This document shows positions 17,762 to 26,882 of a stretch of DNA of 64,000 nt, in pieces (position 1 is the stretch's first letter; the number at the start of each line of letters is the position of its first letter). The translations under genes were made by a program, and so were the position numbers. The DNA is from Ignavibacteriales bacterium (GTDB lineage: Bacteria > Bacteroidota > Ignavibacteria > Ignavibacteriales > SURF-24): NCBI GenBank assembly GCA_003599415.1, contig QZKB01000112.1:21662-85661 (forward strand), in the 5' to 3' direction. The notes beneath the pieces were generated by a model. It saw only the letters and a program-made list of their open reading frames with translations, made no database searches and was not told the DNA's origin.

Positions 17762-18946
17762 TCAGATAAACTGCAGGTTAACTTCTTTTAGATATTTTTC
17801 TTCAAGAAGCTTTACTATGTTTTTTATAAGATTACGACGGATGCCTAATTCAACCGGAATATTGGGGTCCTGGTGCGCTTCATTAATTTTTGTACCTACA
17901 ACAAATGAAATTTCATCGCTGTCAAGCAGGTGGTTAATAAGTTTTGTTACTGCATTCGATTTGTAAAAATTCTGGTGATTATCATTTTCCAGAGTATCCA
18001 AAACTTTACTTATTGTTATTGTTCCTTCAGTTATCAAATCAATTCCATCCATAAAACTGCAAGGCGGAATTTCAGTATCATTATCCTTCAGGTCAATGCT
18101 TACTTCTCTGTTTAATTCACGGGCAACAATTTTTGCTGTGGTTCCTCCGCATATAACCTTTTTACCGTCAAAGCTGTTAAGTAATTCAGCCATCTCTTTA
18201 TCCTTGCCTTTAGAAATCGGCGGACCGGTTAGCACCAGCAATTTCCTCGGCTGTCTGAAATAAATTACACCGCTTGTAATATCGTCTTTCGGTTTGTAGC
18301 TGTCATTATAGTAAGCTTTGTCAACAATGCTCTTTGCAAGTTCTCTTGCTGAAATTTCTTTATTGTTTCTAATCTGTTTAATTGAATAATCGAGCACGTT
18401 TTCATTTCCCCAGCCAAGGGGAAAATTTTTTGTTCCAATGCCCGACTGACTTACACCGTCTGAAAAAAATACTATTCTGTCTCCAAGATTCGCATTAAAT
18501 TCATAGTAGTTAAGTGTATTTTCTTTATTCTTGTTGTAACTTAATTTTATCTGAGTAGCTTTTACGGGATATGGCAAATTGTTTCTTATTAGAATGAAAG
18601 GTGGATTATCGTACTCGATGATTTTTGTAAGTCCTTCCCTGTCAATATCAATAATCGTAAAAGTTGAATAGCTTATTTTTCTTACCTTGCAAACCGGTAA
18701 AGTCCGCATTATAACTTCAGCAGATTTCCTTACATCTTTAGAGTTTGTTGCAAAATTTACAGCCATTGTTGATGTAAGTGTAGCAAGAACATTTGCTTTT
18801 ATTCCGCTGCCAAGCCCGTCAGAAAGTGTAGTTACAATTCTGTCTTCTTCTTTTATTTTATGCTGATGAAATACATCCCCGCAAACAAGTTGTTTGTACT
18901 TGTAATTCTGATGATAATCCACTTCAACAAAAAATTTTTTGCTCAT
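17762..18946 (-). CDS. SpoIIE-type PP2C serine phosphatase linked to sensory hydrogenase
   Basis: 394 residues. The first ~230 are a SpoIIE/PPM phosphatase: TTLSDGLGSGIKANVLA (metal-binding Asp-Gly), FTIIDIDREG, RIVFFSDGVSQSG (second metal Asp) and DDITSGVIYF. About 235-394 is an extra domain (VICGGTTAKIVARELNREV, ...FMDGIDLITEG) common in phosphatases encoded next to PAS-bearing [FeFe]-hydrogenases; its function is unknown to me. It begins 17 bp after the sensory hydrogenase stop and ends the rex-hyd operon. The likely role is output: dephosphorylation of a partner (perhaps an anti-sigma antagonist) in response to H2 or redox state. The target is not in the window. Confidence 0.85.
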   Translation of the reverse strand: MSKKFFVEVDYHQNYKYKQLVCGDVFHQHKIKEEDRIVTTLSDGLGSGIKANVLATLTSTMAVNFATNSKDVRKSAEVIMRTLPVCKVRKISYSTFTIIDIDREGLTKIIEYDNPPFILIRNNLPYPVKATQIKLSYNKNKENTLNYYEFNANLGDRIVFFSDGVSQSGIGTKNFPLGWGNENVLDYSIKQIRNNKEISARELAKSIVDKAYYNDSYKPKDDITSGVIYFRQPRKLLVLTGPPISKGKDKEMAELLNSFDGKKVICGGTTAKIVARELNREVSIDLKDNDTEIPPCSFMDGIDLITEGTITISKVLDTLENDNHQNFYKSNAVTKLINHLLDSDEISFVVGTKINEAHQDPNIPVELGIRRNLIKNIVKLLEEKYLKEVNLQFI

Positions 18947-18963
18947 AATAAATACAATCTGGC

Positions 18964-20700
18964 TTACTTATCAGGATTATCAATTTTATCTGTAGAGAAG
19001 GAATCAATAATTGAATTCAATATCACCTCACTTTCAGATGCATTCTCACCAAGCAGGTAAGCAATCTTCTGAACGGTTGAAAGGTTTTTTCTTATTACTT
19101 CCTTGGCTTTCTTAATTATCTGTTCTTTTCTTACTGAAGGCTCAGTAATATCCCTGAATATTGCGCCGACATAGCGATATTTTTCAATTGTAAAGATTGA
19201 AAACAACAGGACAGAATTATTATGATTAATTTCTTTTCCGATTATATCGTTCCCTGTTTCAAGCACATCCCTGAACAATTTGTAAAAAGGGATTACCCTT
19301 TCAAGATATGCTCCTTCCATTCCGGGTTTAACATCAAAGAGCATCTCTGTTTCTTCACCCATAAGTTTTGCCCAGTTGTGGTTGCATTCCACAATCTTTA
19401 GTTTGTCATCAACAATAACCAATCCTGAAGGCATGGTTTTCATTAAAGCGTTGGCCTTTTTCTGCGCAAGCTGACGCATATAAGAAACACACATAGTCTT
19501 TTCTGATTTATCATCAAGCAGAGAAATTGCAAATTCACGGCAGGTATTATAACCGCATCCTGCGCAGTTCAATTCATCTTTCTTTTCGTGCTTACCAATT
19601 TCTTTAAGTACTTCCTGGATTTGTTTCTCGGTATAACTTCTTGTTTCAATAGCAGAGATATTTATCTCATCCAAAATAGAGATGCGTGGTTTACGCGGAA
19701 TTTCAGTTGATGGATATTCTGCAAAGTTTATAACCTGCTGCCTCTTAAGTACAGTTGAACATTTGTTGGATGACTTTGGTCCGTTTACGCAACCACCTTC
19801 ACAGGCAAGTAGTTCTAAGAAAAGATTGTTATCAAGTTTTAATTCACTTAAATCCTGTAATGCATTTGAGATGTTTGTAATACCGGAAAAACTCATGAAG
19901 GAATTATTTGTAACAGTCAGATTGGATTTGATGCCGGCAATCATACCACCATCAATAGGGTAAAGCGCACCTTCCTTTGCCTGTTCAGGAATAAACTTTT
20001 CTGTTTCATCAAAATTAATTTCAGCCAAATCCAGTTCAGCTTCATTCATCCAGCGTTTCAGATCTTCAAATGTTATGGCTGCATCTAAAAGCTCCGGATG
20101 GTTTTCGGCTTCTTTCTTTTTGGCAATACAAGGACTAATTAGTACAATTCCAATTTCATTACCATAGATTTGCTTTAGTAATTTACACTGCGATAGTACA
20201 GGTGATAAAAATCCAGTTACTTTATCAGAATTATCCGGCTGGTATTTTTTAATATATTCCACAACAGTTGGGCAAGCTGATGAAATGTAGACTTTGCCGG
20301 TTCCTTTTGTTAAAAGCTCGGCTGTATTAGCAGATACCTCCTGTGCACCGATTGCAGTTTCTGATATACCGTAAAAACCAAGCTTCTTTAATGCGGAAAT
20401 AATAACTTCGGGCTTTACATTTCTGAATTCACTTATAAATGAAGGAGCGAGCGAGGCAATTACTTTTTCCTTTAACTTAAGTAATTGTTTTACCCTGCCT
20501 AAATCATCTCTAACTTTCTTTGCTCCGGACGGACAAACTTCAACACATCCACCGCATAAGACACAAAGCTCTGTTATTACAGTTGCACTGCCGGCATCAA
20601 CTTTAATTGCTTTTACAGGACAGTTGCGGACACATTTATAACAATCCTGGCAATTTGCTTTTTCCGTATAAATTGGATTTAAATAATTCATTACACCCAT
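18964..20700 (-). CDS. Sensory [FeFe]-hydrogenase with PAS domain (group C, HydS-like)
   Basis: 578 residues. Order: two [4Fe-4S] ferredoxin motifs (Cys17-27, 46-56), a hydrogenase large-subunit domain (~75-330), an extra Fe-S domain (C379-x2-C-x4-C...C404), and a PAS domain (~415-515). The H-cluster ligands are kept: Cys143 in SSACPTV, Cys191 in SPCIAKKKE, Cys300 and Cys304 in LLACEGGCVNG. However, the usual TSCCP motif reads SSACP, so the proton-transfer Cys (CpI Cys299) is Ala142, and the MPC motif reads SPC. This pattern and the PAS domain are typical of group C sensory hydrogenases, with low turnover and a signalling role. ATG at 20700 is used; the in-frame ATG at 20691 is possible. Confidence 0.9.
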   Translation of the reverse strand: MGVMNYLNPIYTEKANCQDCYKCVRNCPVKAIKVDAGSATVITELCVLCGGCVEVCPSGAKKVRDDLGRVKQLLKLKEKVIASLAPSFISEFRNVKPEVIISALKKLGFYGISETAIGAQEVSANTAELLTKGTGKVYISSACPTVVEYIKKYQPDNSDKVTGFLSPVLSQCKLLKQIYGNEIGIVLISPCIAKKKEAENHPELLDAAITFEDLKRWMNEAELDLAEINFDETEKFIPEQAKEGALYPIDGGMIAGIKSNLTVTNNSFMSFSGITNISNALQDLSELKLDNNLFLELLACEGGCVNGPKSSNKCSTVLKRQQVINFAEYPSTEIPRKPRISILDEINISAIETRSYTEKQIQEVLKEIGKHEKKDELNCAGCGYNTCREFAISLLDDKSEKTMCVSYMRQLAQKKANALMKTMPSGLVIVDDKLKIVECNHNWAKLMGEETEMLFDVKPGMEGAYLERVIPFYKLFRDVLETGNDIIGKEINHNNSVLLFSIFTIEKYRYVGAIFRDITEPSVRKEQIIKKAKEVIRKNLSTVQKIAYLLGENASESEVILNSIIDSFSTDKIDNPDK

Positions 20701-20875
20701 CCATGCTTTCCGCTAAAACAGAAAGCAATTAATTTAACTGTCAAGATATTTAATATTCGTTCTCAATTTACATTTTGAATTAATAATCTTTTTATTATTA
20801 AATCATCGAAAATTCTTGCCTTTTATTCACCCATTCATTGAAAACTATATTTTACTGCTCCAAATTTACCAAGAT

Positions 20876-21130
20876 TTATTTTAAAGTATGGTTTAAGATT
20901 TCGAGTAACATATTCGGTTCAACATCGCTATAAAGTCTTTCGTTTATTTTAACATTAGGACCTTTATTACATTTATCTTCACACAGATTGCCTGAAATAT
21001 TCACGCTGCAATTCAGATTATTTTTACGAATGTAATCTTTAATTACTTCCAGGTTTTTATTGTTGCCTCTTGAGAAGCAGGAACTTCCCATACATACAAC
21101 AATTCTGCATTGCTTATTATCTTCATTCAT
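20876..21130 (-). CDS. Stand-alone thioredoxin-like [2Fe-2S] ferredoxin
   Basis: 84 residues with the thioredoxin-fold [2Fe-2S] pattern C-x4-C ... C-x3-C (VCMGSSCFSRG and NLCEDKCNKGP). It is clearly paralogous to the C-terminal domain of HydA encoded just upstream and to the N-terminal part of HydB. It probably shuttles electrons to or from the bifurcating hydrogenase or the downstream sensory hydrogenase. A GGAG site precedes the ATG. It is 33 bp from hydA and 175 bp from the sensory hydrogenase gene; that gap contains a weak hairpin (GCTTTC/GAAAGC) and nothing else I recognise. Confidence 0.86.
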   Translation of the reverse strand: MNEDNKQCRIVVCMGSSCFSRGNNKNLEVIKDYIRKNNLNCSVNISGNLCEDKCNKGPNVKINERLYSDVEPNMLLEILNHTLK

Positions 21131-21163
21131 AACTTCAACTCCGGTATCCGGCTTTTCAGGAAA

Positions 21164-23167
21164 TTAAACTTTCTTTCTTAATTCTTTATCCAATACTGAG
21201 CAAGCTTTATTCAACGAGCATTTCTCAATTACTTTTCCGTTAATTGAAACAGAAGGACCGCGGTCGCATTGTTCAAAACAGAACGTTGCTTTAACATCAA
21301 CTTTTTCCTGCAGGTTATTATCTTCAATATGATCGATAAGTTTATACAGCAAATCCTGTGAGCCTCTTAAATAGCAGCTTGTACCAACACAAACGCTAAC
21401 TTCCATTTTTTCTTTTTCAGAGCCTTTAATTAAAGTGATTTCACCTTCCGATCTTCTTCTGCTGCCATAATGTGTATGCAATAAATGATGAGCAGTTTCT
21501 CCTCCAACTTCACCAAATGTACTCTGATAGGTTTCTGTTACAAAAGGATTATCCTGTGATTTATGAAGCTGAAGGTTTTTATCTACCGAATACAAACCTT
21601 TTGTTCGTTCTCTTTTAACAACTGTTTCAAAAGTTACCGGCTGGCCGGCACCACCAATACAACCATTAGGACAAGACATTACTTCGACAAAATCATATTC
21701 TGCATTTCCGCTTTTAATTTTATTTGCAAGAGCACGTGCGTTTTTTAATCCATGTACTACTGCAACTTTAATTTCTGTTCCGCAGATATTAAGAGTTGCT
21801 TCTCTTAAAGCTTCTTCTCCGCGGACTTCATGAAAATCAATATTCTCTAATTTCTTTCCGCTTAATTTTTCTGCTACGTATCTTAATGCTGCTTCCATAA
21901 CACCACCGGAATTGCCGAAGATTACACCGGCTCCGGTTTTAAATCCTAGCGGCATATCAAGGGATTCAGGCTGTAACTGCTTGAATATAATTCCAGCCTG
22001 GTCAATCATTTTACCAAGTTCCTGTGTTGTAATTACATAGTCAACATCGGGAATACCTTCGTGAACAAATTCCGGCCGTCTTGCTTCAAACTTCTTTGCT
22101 GTACAAGGCATAATTGAAACTACAATCAAATCTTTCTTATTAACATTCAATTCTTTCGAAAGTACTTCTTTAGCTAATGAGCCAAACATCTGCTGCGGAG
22201 ATTTGCATGAAGATAAGTTGGGAAGCAGTTCTGGGAAATACTGCTCGGCAAATTTAACCCAGCCCGGGCAGCAGGATGTAAACTGTGGAAGTTTTTCTCC
22301 TTTAGTTATTCTTTGTATCAATTCGTTTGCTTCTTCAATTATTGTAAGATCAGCAGCAAAGGAAGTATCAAAAACTTTATCAAAGCCCATCATTCTTAAT
22401 GCAGAAACTGTCTGGCCTGTAAGATCAACGCCAGGTTCATAACCAAACATTTCACCGATTGCAATTCTTACCGCAGGGGCAACCTGAGCAACAACTACTT
22501 TTGAAGGATCACTAATTGCTATCCATACATCATCAATTTCCTGTTTAGGAGTAATAGCTCCTGTTGGGCAAACTCTGGCGCACTGCCCGCAATCAATACA
22601 TTCAACGTTTACCAGGTCTTTACCAAATGCGGGAAGCACTGCTGCTTTTGAGCCACGGAATGCAAAATCAATTGCACCTACACTTTGAATTTCGCTGCAG
22701 GCTCTTACGCAATCGCCGCATAGAATACATTTGTTAGGATCTCTTACAAGTGAATGAGTTGAGAAATCCAGTTTAATGGGTTGTTCTAATCTTTTAAATC
22801 TGACGGAATCTACACCATGTTTGCGTGCTACATCCTGTAATTTACAGAATGAACTTTTAGGACATGTCGGACAATTATGATCGTGATTGGCAAGTAATAA
22901 TTCCAAAGAGATTTTTCTTATTTCTCGAATTTCCTGTGTAGTGGTTTTGATCTTCATATTTGCTTCAGGAGCAGTTGAGCAGGCACCCATAATTCCACGG
23001 CCTTCAACATCAACAAGACATAAACGACAAGCACCATAAACACTTAACTCAGAATGATAGCAGAATGTTGGTAAATCTATTCCAGCTTTTCTGATAAGCT
23101 CCAGTAAATTCTTCTCACCATTAATCTGTATTTTTCTTCCGTCGATATATGCAAATTTATTTTCCAT
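21164..23167 (-). CDS. hydA: [FeFe]-hydrogenase catalytic subunit HydA (NAD-linked, bifurcating type)
   Basis: 667 residues. Domains: [2Fe-2S] plant-type ferredoxin (Cys36, 47, 50, 63), a His-Cys3 [4Fe-4S] site (HDHNCPTCPKSSFC, ~97-108), two [4Fe-4S] ferredoxin motifs (147-157, 190-200), the H-cluster domain with complete signatures FTSCCPGW (299/300), IMPCTAKKFE (355) and EVMSCPNGCIGG (499/503), and a C-terminal thioredoxin-like [2Fe-2S] domain (593-634). It catalyses reversible H2 formation in the HydABC complex, coupling NADH and ferredoxin oxidation. All proton-path and ligand cysteines are present, so it should be active, in contrast to the sensory paralogue downstream. It lies 2 bp from hydB. 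Confidence 0.95.
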   Translation of the reverse strand: MENKFAYIDGRKIQINGEKNLLELIRKAGIDLPTFCYHSELSVYGACRLCLVDVEGRGIMGACSTAPEANMKIKTTTQEIREIRKISLELLLANHDHNCPTCPKSSFCKLQDVARKHGVDSVRFKRLEQPIKLDFSTHSLVRDPNKCILCGDCVRACSEIQSVGAIDFAFRGSKAAVLPAFGKDLVNVECIDCGQCARVCPTGAITPKQEIDDVWIAISDPSKVVVAQVAPAVRIAIGEMFGYEPGVDLTGQTVSALRMMGFDKVFDTSFAADLTIIEEANELIQRITKGEKLPQFTSCCPGWVKFAEQYFPELLPNLSSCKSPQQMFGSLAKEVLSKELNVNKKDLIVVSIMPCTAKKFEARRPEFVHEGIPDVDYVITTQELGKMIDQAGIIFKQLQPESLDMPLGFKTGAGVIFGNSGGVMEAALRYVAEKLSGKKLENIDFHEVRGEEALREATLNICGTEIKVAVVHGLKNARALANKIKSGNAEYDFVEVMSCPNGCIGGAGQPVTFETVVKRERTKGLYSVDKNLQLHKSQDNPFVTETYQSTFGEVGGETAHHLLHTHYGSRRRSEGEITLIKGSEKEKMEVSVCVGTSCYLRGSQDLLYKLIDHIEDNNLQEKVDVKATFCFEQCDRGPSVSINGKVIEKCSLNKACSVLDKELRKKV

Positions 23168-23169
23168 TA

Positions 23170-25065
23170 TTAAACTCCTGTAATAGCATTTAACTTACAA
23201 GCCTTGGCACATTCACCGCAGCGTATACAAATTGAAACATCAATCTTATGAGCCATTTTTCTTTCACCGCTAATAGCACCAACCGGACATTTCTTAATGC
23301 ACACTGTGCAACCTTTACATTTAGCAGGATCAATCTCCGGAGCAACAAGATGTTTACAGCTTTTAGTTGAGCAGTACTTATTTATTACGTGTTCATTGTA
23401 TTCTTTCCTGAAATATTTTAATGTAGATAGAACCGGGTTGGGTGCGGTTTTTCCAAGTCCGCAAAGCGAACCCTTCTTTACTGCAAGTGCAAGCTGTTCA
23501 AGCAAAGTCAGTGTTTCAACAGTTGCCCTCCCCTCAATAATATCATCAAGAAGTGCAAGCATTTGTTTTGTGCCTTCTCTGCAAAGAACACATTTGCCAC
23601 AGGATTCATTTTGTGTAAACTGCATGAAGTAACGAGCAATTTTAACCATACAGGTTTGCTTATTCATTACAACCAAACCACCGGAGCCAACCATTGCACC
23701 AATGCTTATAAGTGAATCAAAGTCAAGTGGAAGGTCAAGATGTTCCTCGGTCAGGCATCCACCTGAAGGGCCGCCAATCTGTACAGCTTTAAAACCAGTA
23801 TCCAATAACTTACCTTCATCATTCGTAATTCCGCCGCCAATATTATTTACTATCTCACCTAAAGTTGTACCGAACGGGACTTCTATTAATCCGGTGTTTG
23901 CAACATGACCAGTTAGTGCAAAGGTTTTTGTGCCCGGTGATTTTTCTTTTCCAATTTTTCTAAATTCATCTGCGCCCATGTTTATAATTAGCGGAACGGT
24001 TGCCAGTGTTTCAACATTATTTATTACTGTTGGTTTGCCGTACAAACCGCTTTGTGCAGGGAATGGCGGTTTGGGAGTAGGCATTCCTCTTTTGCCTTCA
24101 ATTGAAGACATCAGCGCGGTTTCTTCACCACAAACGAAAGCCCCGGCGCCTTCCATTACATTTATCTTAAAACTTTCACTTGAATTAAAAATATTATCGC
24201 CAAGTATACCAGCCTTTTCCGCATCATTAACAGCTTTTCTTATTCTTTTAACTGCAAGCGGATATTCTGCGCGAACATAAACATAACCCTCATCTGCACC
24301 TATGGCACGGGCTGCAATCATCATCCCTTCGATAACACTATGGGGGTTACCTTCCATCACGCTTCTATCCATGAAAGCACCGGGATCGCCTTCATCTCCA
24401 TTACAAATAATATATTTTTTCCCTTTAGGCTGAATGCGGGTCAAATCCCATTTTCGTCCTGAAGGAAAACCGCCGCCGCCTCGTCCGCGAAGACCGGCTT
24501 TTAATATTTCATCACAAACTTCTTTATCAGTCATCTTGGTAATTGCCTTTTCAGCAGCCTTATAACCACCAAGTGCTACATATTCATTAATATCTTCAGG
24601 GTCAACCACACCGCAATTCTTAAGAACAAATCTTGACTGTCTTGTATAAAAAGGAATTTCATCCGTTCCCTTGCAATGTACATCTGTACCAGGAACCGAA
24701 TAAAGAAGTCTTTCGATTGTTTTATGTTCTTTTAAAGTTGACTCAACAATTTCTTTTACATCTTCAGGTTTCACCTTTACATACAATAAACCTTCCGGCT
24801 CAATAGTAACAAGCGGACCCATCTGGCAAAAGCCTTGGCAGCCGCTTTCAGAAAGATAAATTCCATGATTATGATTCTCTTTCTTTAATTCAGTTATTAC
24901 ATTTAAACCAGCATTAGCTATTTGATTTACAAAAGCGTTATAAACTTTCTCAGCCCCGTTAGCCATGCAGCCGGTACCGGCACAAATAATTATTCTTTTA
25001 CTAACATTCTTTATTGATTGCTTATACTCTTCAGCAACTAAATCAAGTTTAATTGTTTCTTGCAT
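23170..25065 (-). CDS. hydB: Hydrogenase subunit HydB (NuoF-like, NADH/FMN)
   Basis: About 631 residues. N-terminal thioredoxin-like [2Fe-2S] domain (CAGTGCMANGAEK ... SGCQGFCQMGP), NuoF-type NADH/FMN domain (LRGRGGGGFPSGRKW, CNGDEGDPGAFMDR, GAGAYV-like GAGAFVCGEETAL), SLBB segment, a [4Fe-4S] site (ESCGKCVLCREG) and two C-terminal [4Fe-4S] ferredoxin motifs (CKGCTVCIKKCP, CIRCGECAKAC). It takes NADH and is the flavin-bifurcation subunit. The ATG at 25065 (MQETIK) has AGGGAGA seven bases upstream and is preferred over the longer reading from 25098, which would overlap hydC by 50 bp; with this start the overlap is 17 bp. Confidence 0.94.
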   Translation of the reverse strand: MQETIKLDLVAEEYKQSIKNVSKRIIICAGTGCMANGAEKVYNAFVNQIANAGLNVITELKKENHNHGIYLSESGCQGFCQMGPLVTIEPEGLLYVKVKPEDVKEIVESTLKEHKTIERLLYSVPGTDVHCKGTDEIPFYTRQSRFVLKNCGVVDPEDINEYVALGGYKAAEKAITKMTDKEVCDEILKAGLRGRGGGGFPSGRKWDLTRIQPKGKKYIICNGDEGDPGAFMDRSVMEGNPHSVIEGMMIAARAIGADEGYVYVRAEYPLAVKRIRKAVNDAEKAGILGDNIFNSSESFKINVMEGAGAFVCGEETALMSSIEGKRGMPTPKPPFPAQSGLYGKPTVINNVETLATVPLIINMGADEFRKIGKEKSPGTKTFALTGHVANTGLIEVPFGTTLGEIVNNIGGGITNDEGKLLDTGFKAVQIGGPSGGCLTEEHLDLPLDFDSLISIGAMVGSGGLVVMNKQTCMVKIARYFMQFTQNESCGKCVLCREGTKQMLALLDDIIEGRATVETLTLLEQLALAVKKGSLCGLGKTAPNPVLSTLKYFRKEYNEHVINKYCSTKSCKHLVAPEIDPAKCKGCTVCIKKCPVGAISGERKMAHKIDVSICIRCGECAKACKLNAITGV

Positions 25066-25567
25066 TGTTCTTCTCCCTGACAATAATTTCATCAACAATC
25101 TGGTTGGCTTTTTCTGCGGTTAACTGTCCGTGTACTTCATCATTTATAACCATAACCGGAGCAAGCCCGCAGGCGCCAAGGCAAGAAACTGTTTCAAGCG
25201 TAAACAGCATATCCGGTGTAGTATTTCTCTTTTCATCAAGTCCTAATTTTTCTCGAATTACATCTGCAAGTTTCATTGAACCTTTAACATGGCAGGCTGT
25301 TCCATCGCAAACTCTTATTACATATTTCCCTTTTGCTTCCAAAGCAAAGTGAGAATAGAATGTAGCAACACCATAAACCCTTGCGGGTGAAAGATCCAAT
25401 GAAGTAGCGATAAACGACATAACTTCTTCAGGCAAATATCTGTACTCTTCCTGTACTGCCTGAAGTATCGGGATAAGTTTTGAGGAATCGTATGCAAAGC
25501 GATCGAGCACTTCACACACTTTACTAAACTGTCGGCTTCTTGAAACCGATTGAACTTTCGTTTCCAT
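25049..25567 (-). CDS. hydC: Hydrogenase subunit HydC (NuoE-like [2Fe-2S])
   Basis: 172 residues, NuoE/HydC thioredoxin-like [2Fe-2S] protein. A helical N-terminal part (LIPILQAVQEEYRYLPEEV) is followed by ARVYGVATFYSHF and the cluster ligands CDGTACHVKG and SCLGACGLAPV (C-x4-C, C-x3-C). It passes electrons between NADH/FMN in HydB and HydA. Its ATG overlaps the rex stop by one base (TAATG), so it is translationally coupled to the redox regulator, and its end overlaps hydB. Confidence 0.94.
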   Translation of the reverse strand: METKVQSVSRSRQFSKVCEVLDRFAYDSSKLIPILQAVQEEYRYLPEEVMSFIATSLDLSPARVYGVATFYSHFALEAKGKYVIRVCDGTACHVKGSMKLADVIREKLGLDEKRNTTPDMLFTLETVSCLGACGLAPVMVINDEVHGQLTAEKANQIVDEIIVREKNNARNN

Positions 25568-26235
25568 TATAAAATTTTTTCTCCTGATCTATTCGAATGA
25601 GTAATTTTTTCCGTGAGCTTTCTTGATAGGACGGCGAGACTTGTTGAGAATCCTGCGTTTTCTACTATAATATCTTTAGGCACAGAAAGAGAAACCGGGG
25701 CAAAATTCCATATTGCAATAATTCCACCATCAACCATATGAGCGGCAACTTCCTGTGCTGCCTGAGCAGGAACGGTGAGAATGCCAACCTTTATATGCAT
25801 TCTTTCTGCCAGGTTAGTGAGTTTTCGAATGGGTAATACTTCTATTCCCTGAATTTTTGTTTCAATCTTTGCAGGGTCATTATCAAAAGCGGCAACTATA
25901 TTAATTCCATATTTCTTTAACGCATCATAGCCAAGAATTGCAGAGCCCAAGTTACCAGTACCGGCAAGAAATGCATCCGTAAGATTATTCCAGTTCAGAT
26001 AGCTTTCTATGGTGTCAATCAATTCATTTACATCATAACCAACTTTTGGTTTGCCAATCATTCCAGTATAAGCAATATCTTTACGAACCTGAGTAGGATC
26101 GAGGTTAAGAGTATCTGCAAAAACAGTAGTGGATACTTCATTTATGTTTCTTTCCTGCAGGCTTTTAAGCAGCTGAAGATAAACCGGTAATCTTCTTAGT
26201 GCCGGTTCGGGTATTGGTTTTAGTCCTGATATCAT
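25567..26235 (-). CDS. rex: Redox-sensing transcriptional repressor Rex
   Basis: 222 residues. N-terminal winged helix (ALRRLPVYLQLL ... VRKDIAYTGMIGKPKVGYDV) and C-terminal Rossmann NAD(H) domain (AFLAGTGNLGSAILGYD, GxGxxG variant; AAFDNDPAKI). Rex releases DNA when NADH/NAD+ is high, and it commonly controls fermentation and hydrogenase genes. It is the first gene of rex-hydC-hydB-hydA, so it probably regulates its own operon through the repeats just upstream. The coupling TAATG with hydC makes stoichiometric co-expression likely. Confidence 0.95.
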   Translation of the reverse strand: MISGLKPIPEPALRRLPVYLQLLKSLQERNINEVSTTVFADTLNLDPTQVRKDIAYTGMIGKPKVGYDVNELIDTIESYLNWNNLTDAFLAGTGNLGSAILGYDALKKYGINIVAAFDNDPAKIETKIQGIEVLPIRKLTNLAERMHIKVGILTVPAQAAQEVAAHMVDGGIIAIWNFAPVSLSVPKDIIVENAGFSTSLAVLSRKLTEKITHSNRSGEKIL

Positions 26236-26242
26236 ATTACAT

Positions 26243-26287
26243 AATCGAGTTTTTTTTCTCGATTAAATTAGAGAAATTTTTCTCGAT
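26243..26287 (-). promoter_or_regulatory. Candidate Rex operator region
   Basis: Immediately upstream of rex. Inverted repeat AATCGAG (26243-26249) and CTCGATT (26258-26264) with an 8-bp spacer; a second inverted repeat GAGAAA-TT-TTTCTC at 26271-26284. Read on the minus strand, AATCGAGAAAAA occurs twice, about 23 bp apart. The sites do not match the Firmicutes Rex consensus TTGTTAAnnnnTTAACAA, so Rex binding is inferred from position and symmetry only. Confidence 0.45.
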
Positions 26288-26424
26288 TGTCAAGTAAACC
26301 CGTCAGATTATTTTCCCCGCTTTACAATTTAAGTCTATAGCATCCTTGATTTCATACTTCATGCTTGGAAAATCATCGCTTCATATGTAATTTTTGCCAT
26401 CAATTATTTTTACAGCAGGCAGAG

Positions 26425-26829
26425 ATGGAACTGGCTTTTGTAATTTTCTGGATTATCGTTTCCTTTGCAATCTGTATGATCAGGTGCTATGGTTTACTTA
26501 ATGAGAATGACAACCTTATTGGTAAAACGAAGTCAGAAAAAAGAAAAAATCTTTTCCTTTTCTTCAGTAAAATCTGGTTTTCCTCTCTTCCCATCCTATT
26601 GAGTTTCTGGATATTCTTTTATAGGCTGGATGATATATTATTTCTAATTGGAATTAATCTTGAAAAGAATAAAGTTCTGCATTCACTAATAATTCTTTTT
26701 GCCGGAATTCCTCTTATTCTATATTCGGGTCATTTAGGAAATAGACTATGGATCGCTCTTTGTCAGCGGTATATTAAAAATTTTGACGCTGCTAAATTTT
26801 CTTTTTGGGAAACGGATGTGGAGTTATAA
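26425..26829 (+). CDS. Small integral membrane protein of unknown function
   Basis: About 134 residues from the ATG at 26425 (MELAFVIFWIIVSF). Three hydrophobic helices are visible: FVIFWIIVSFAICMI, FFSKIWFSSLPILLSFWIFF, and LHSLIILFAGIPLILYSG. A basic loop KTKSEKRKN separates the first two. No family recognised. A longer reading from a TTG at 26365 exists but lacks a ribosome site and would put a cysteine-containing segment before the first helix. It is divergent from rex and converges on the lipoprotein gene. Confidence 0.5.
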   Translation: MELAFVIFWIIVSFAICMIRCYGLLNENDNLIGKTKSEKRKNLFLFFSKIWFSSLPILLSFWIFFYRLDDILFLIGINLEKNKVLHSLIILFAGIPLILYSGHLGNRLWIALCQRYIKNFDAAKFSFWETDVEL

Positions 26830-26882
26830 TAGCCTTCCTGACTATTCCTTTATTCTAACAGGAAATACTTTTAAAAATAAAA

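Noticed and set aside
23297..24280. Plus-strand open frames inside hydB
   Set aside because: Antisense shadows of a well-conserved NuoF-like gene; no ribosome site and no recognisable domain.
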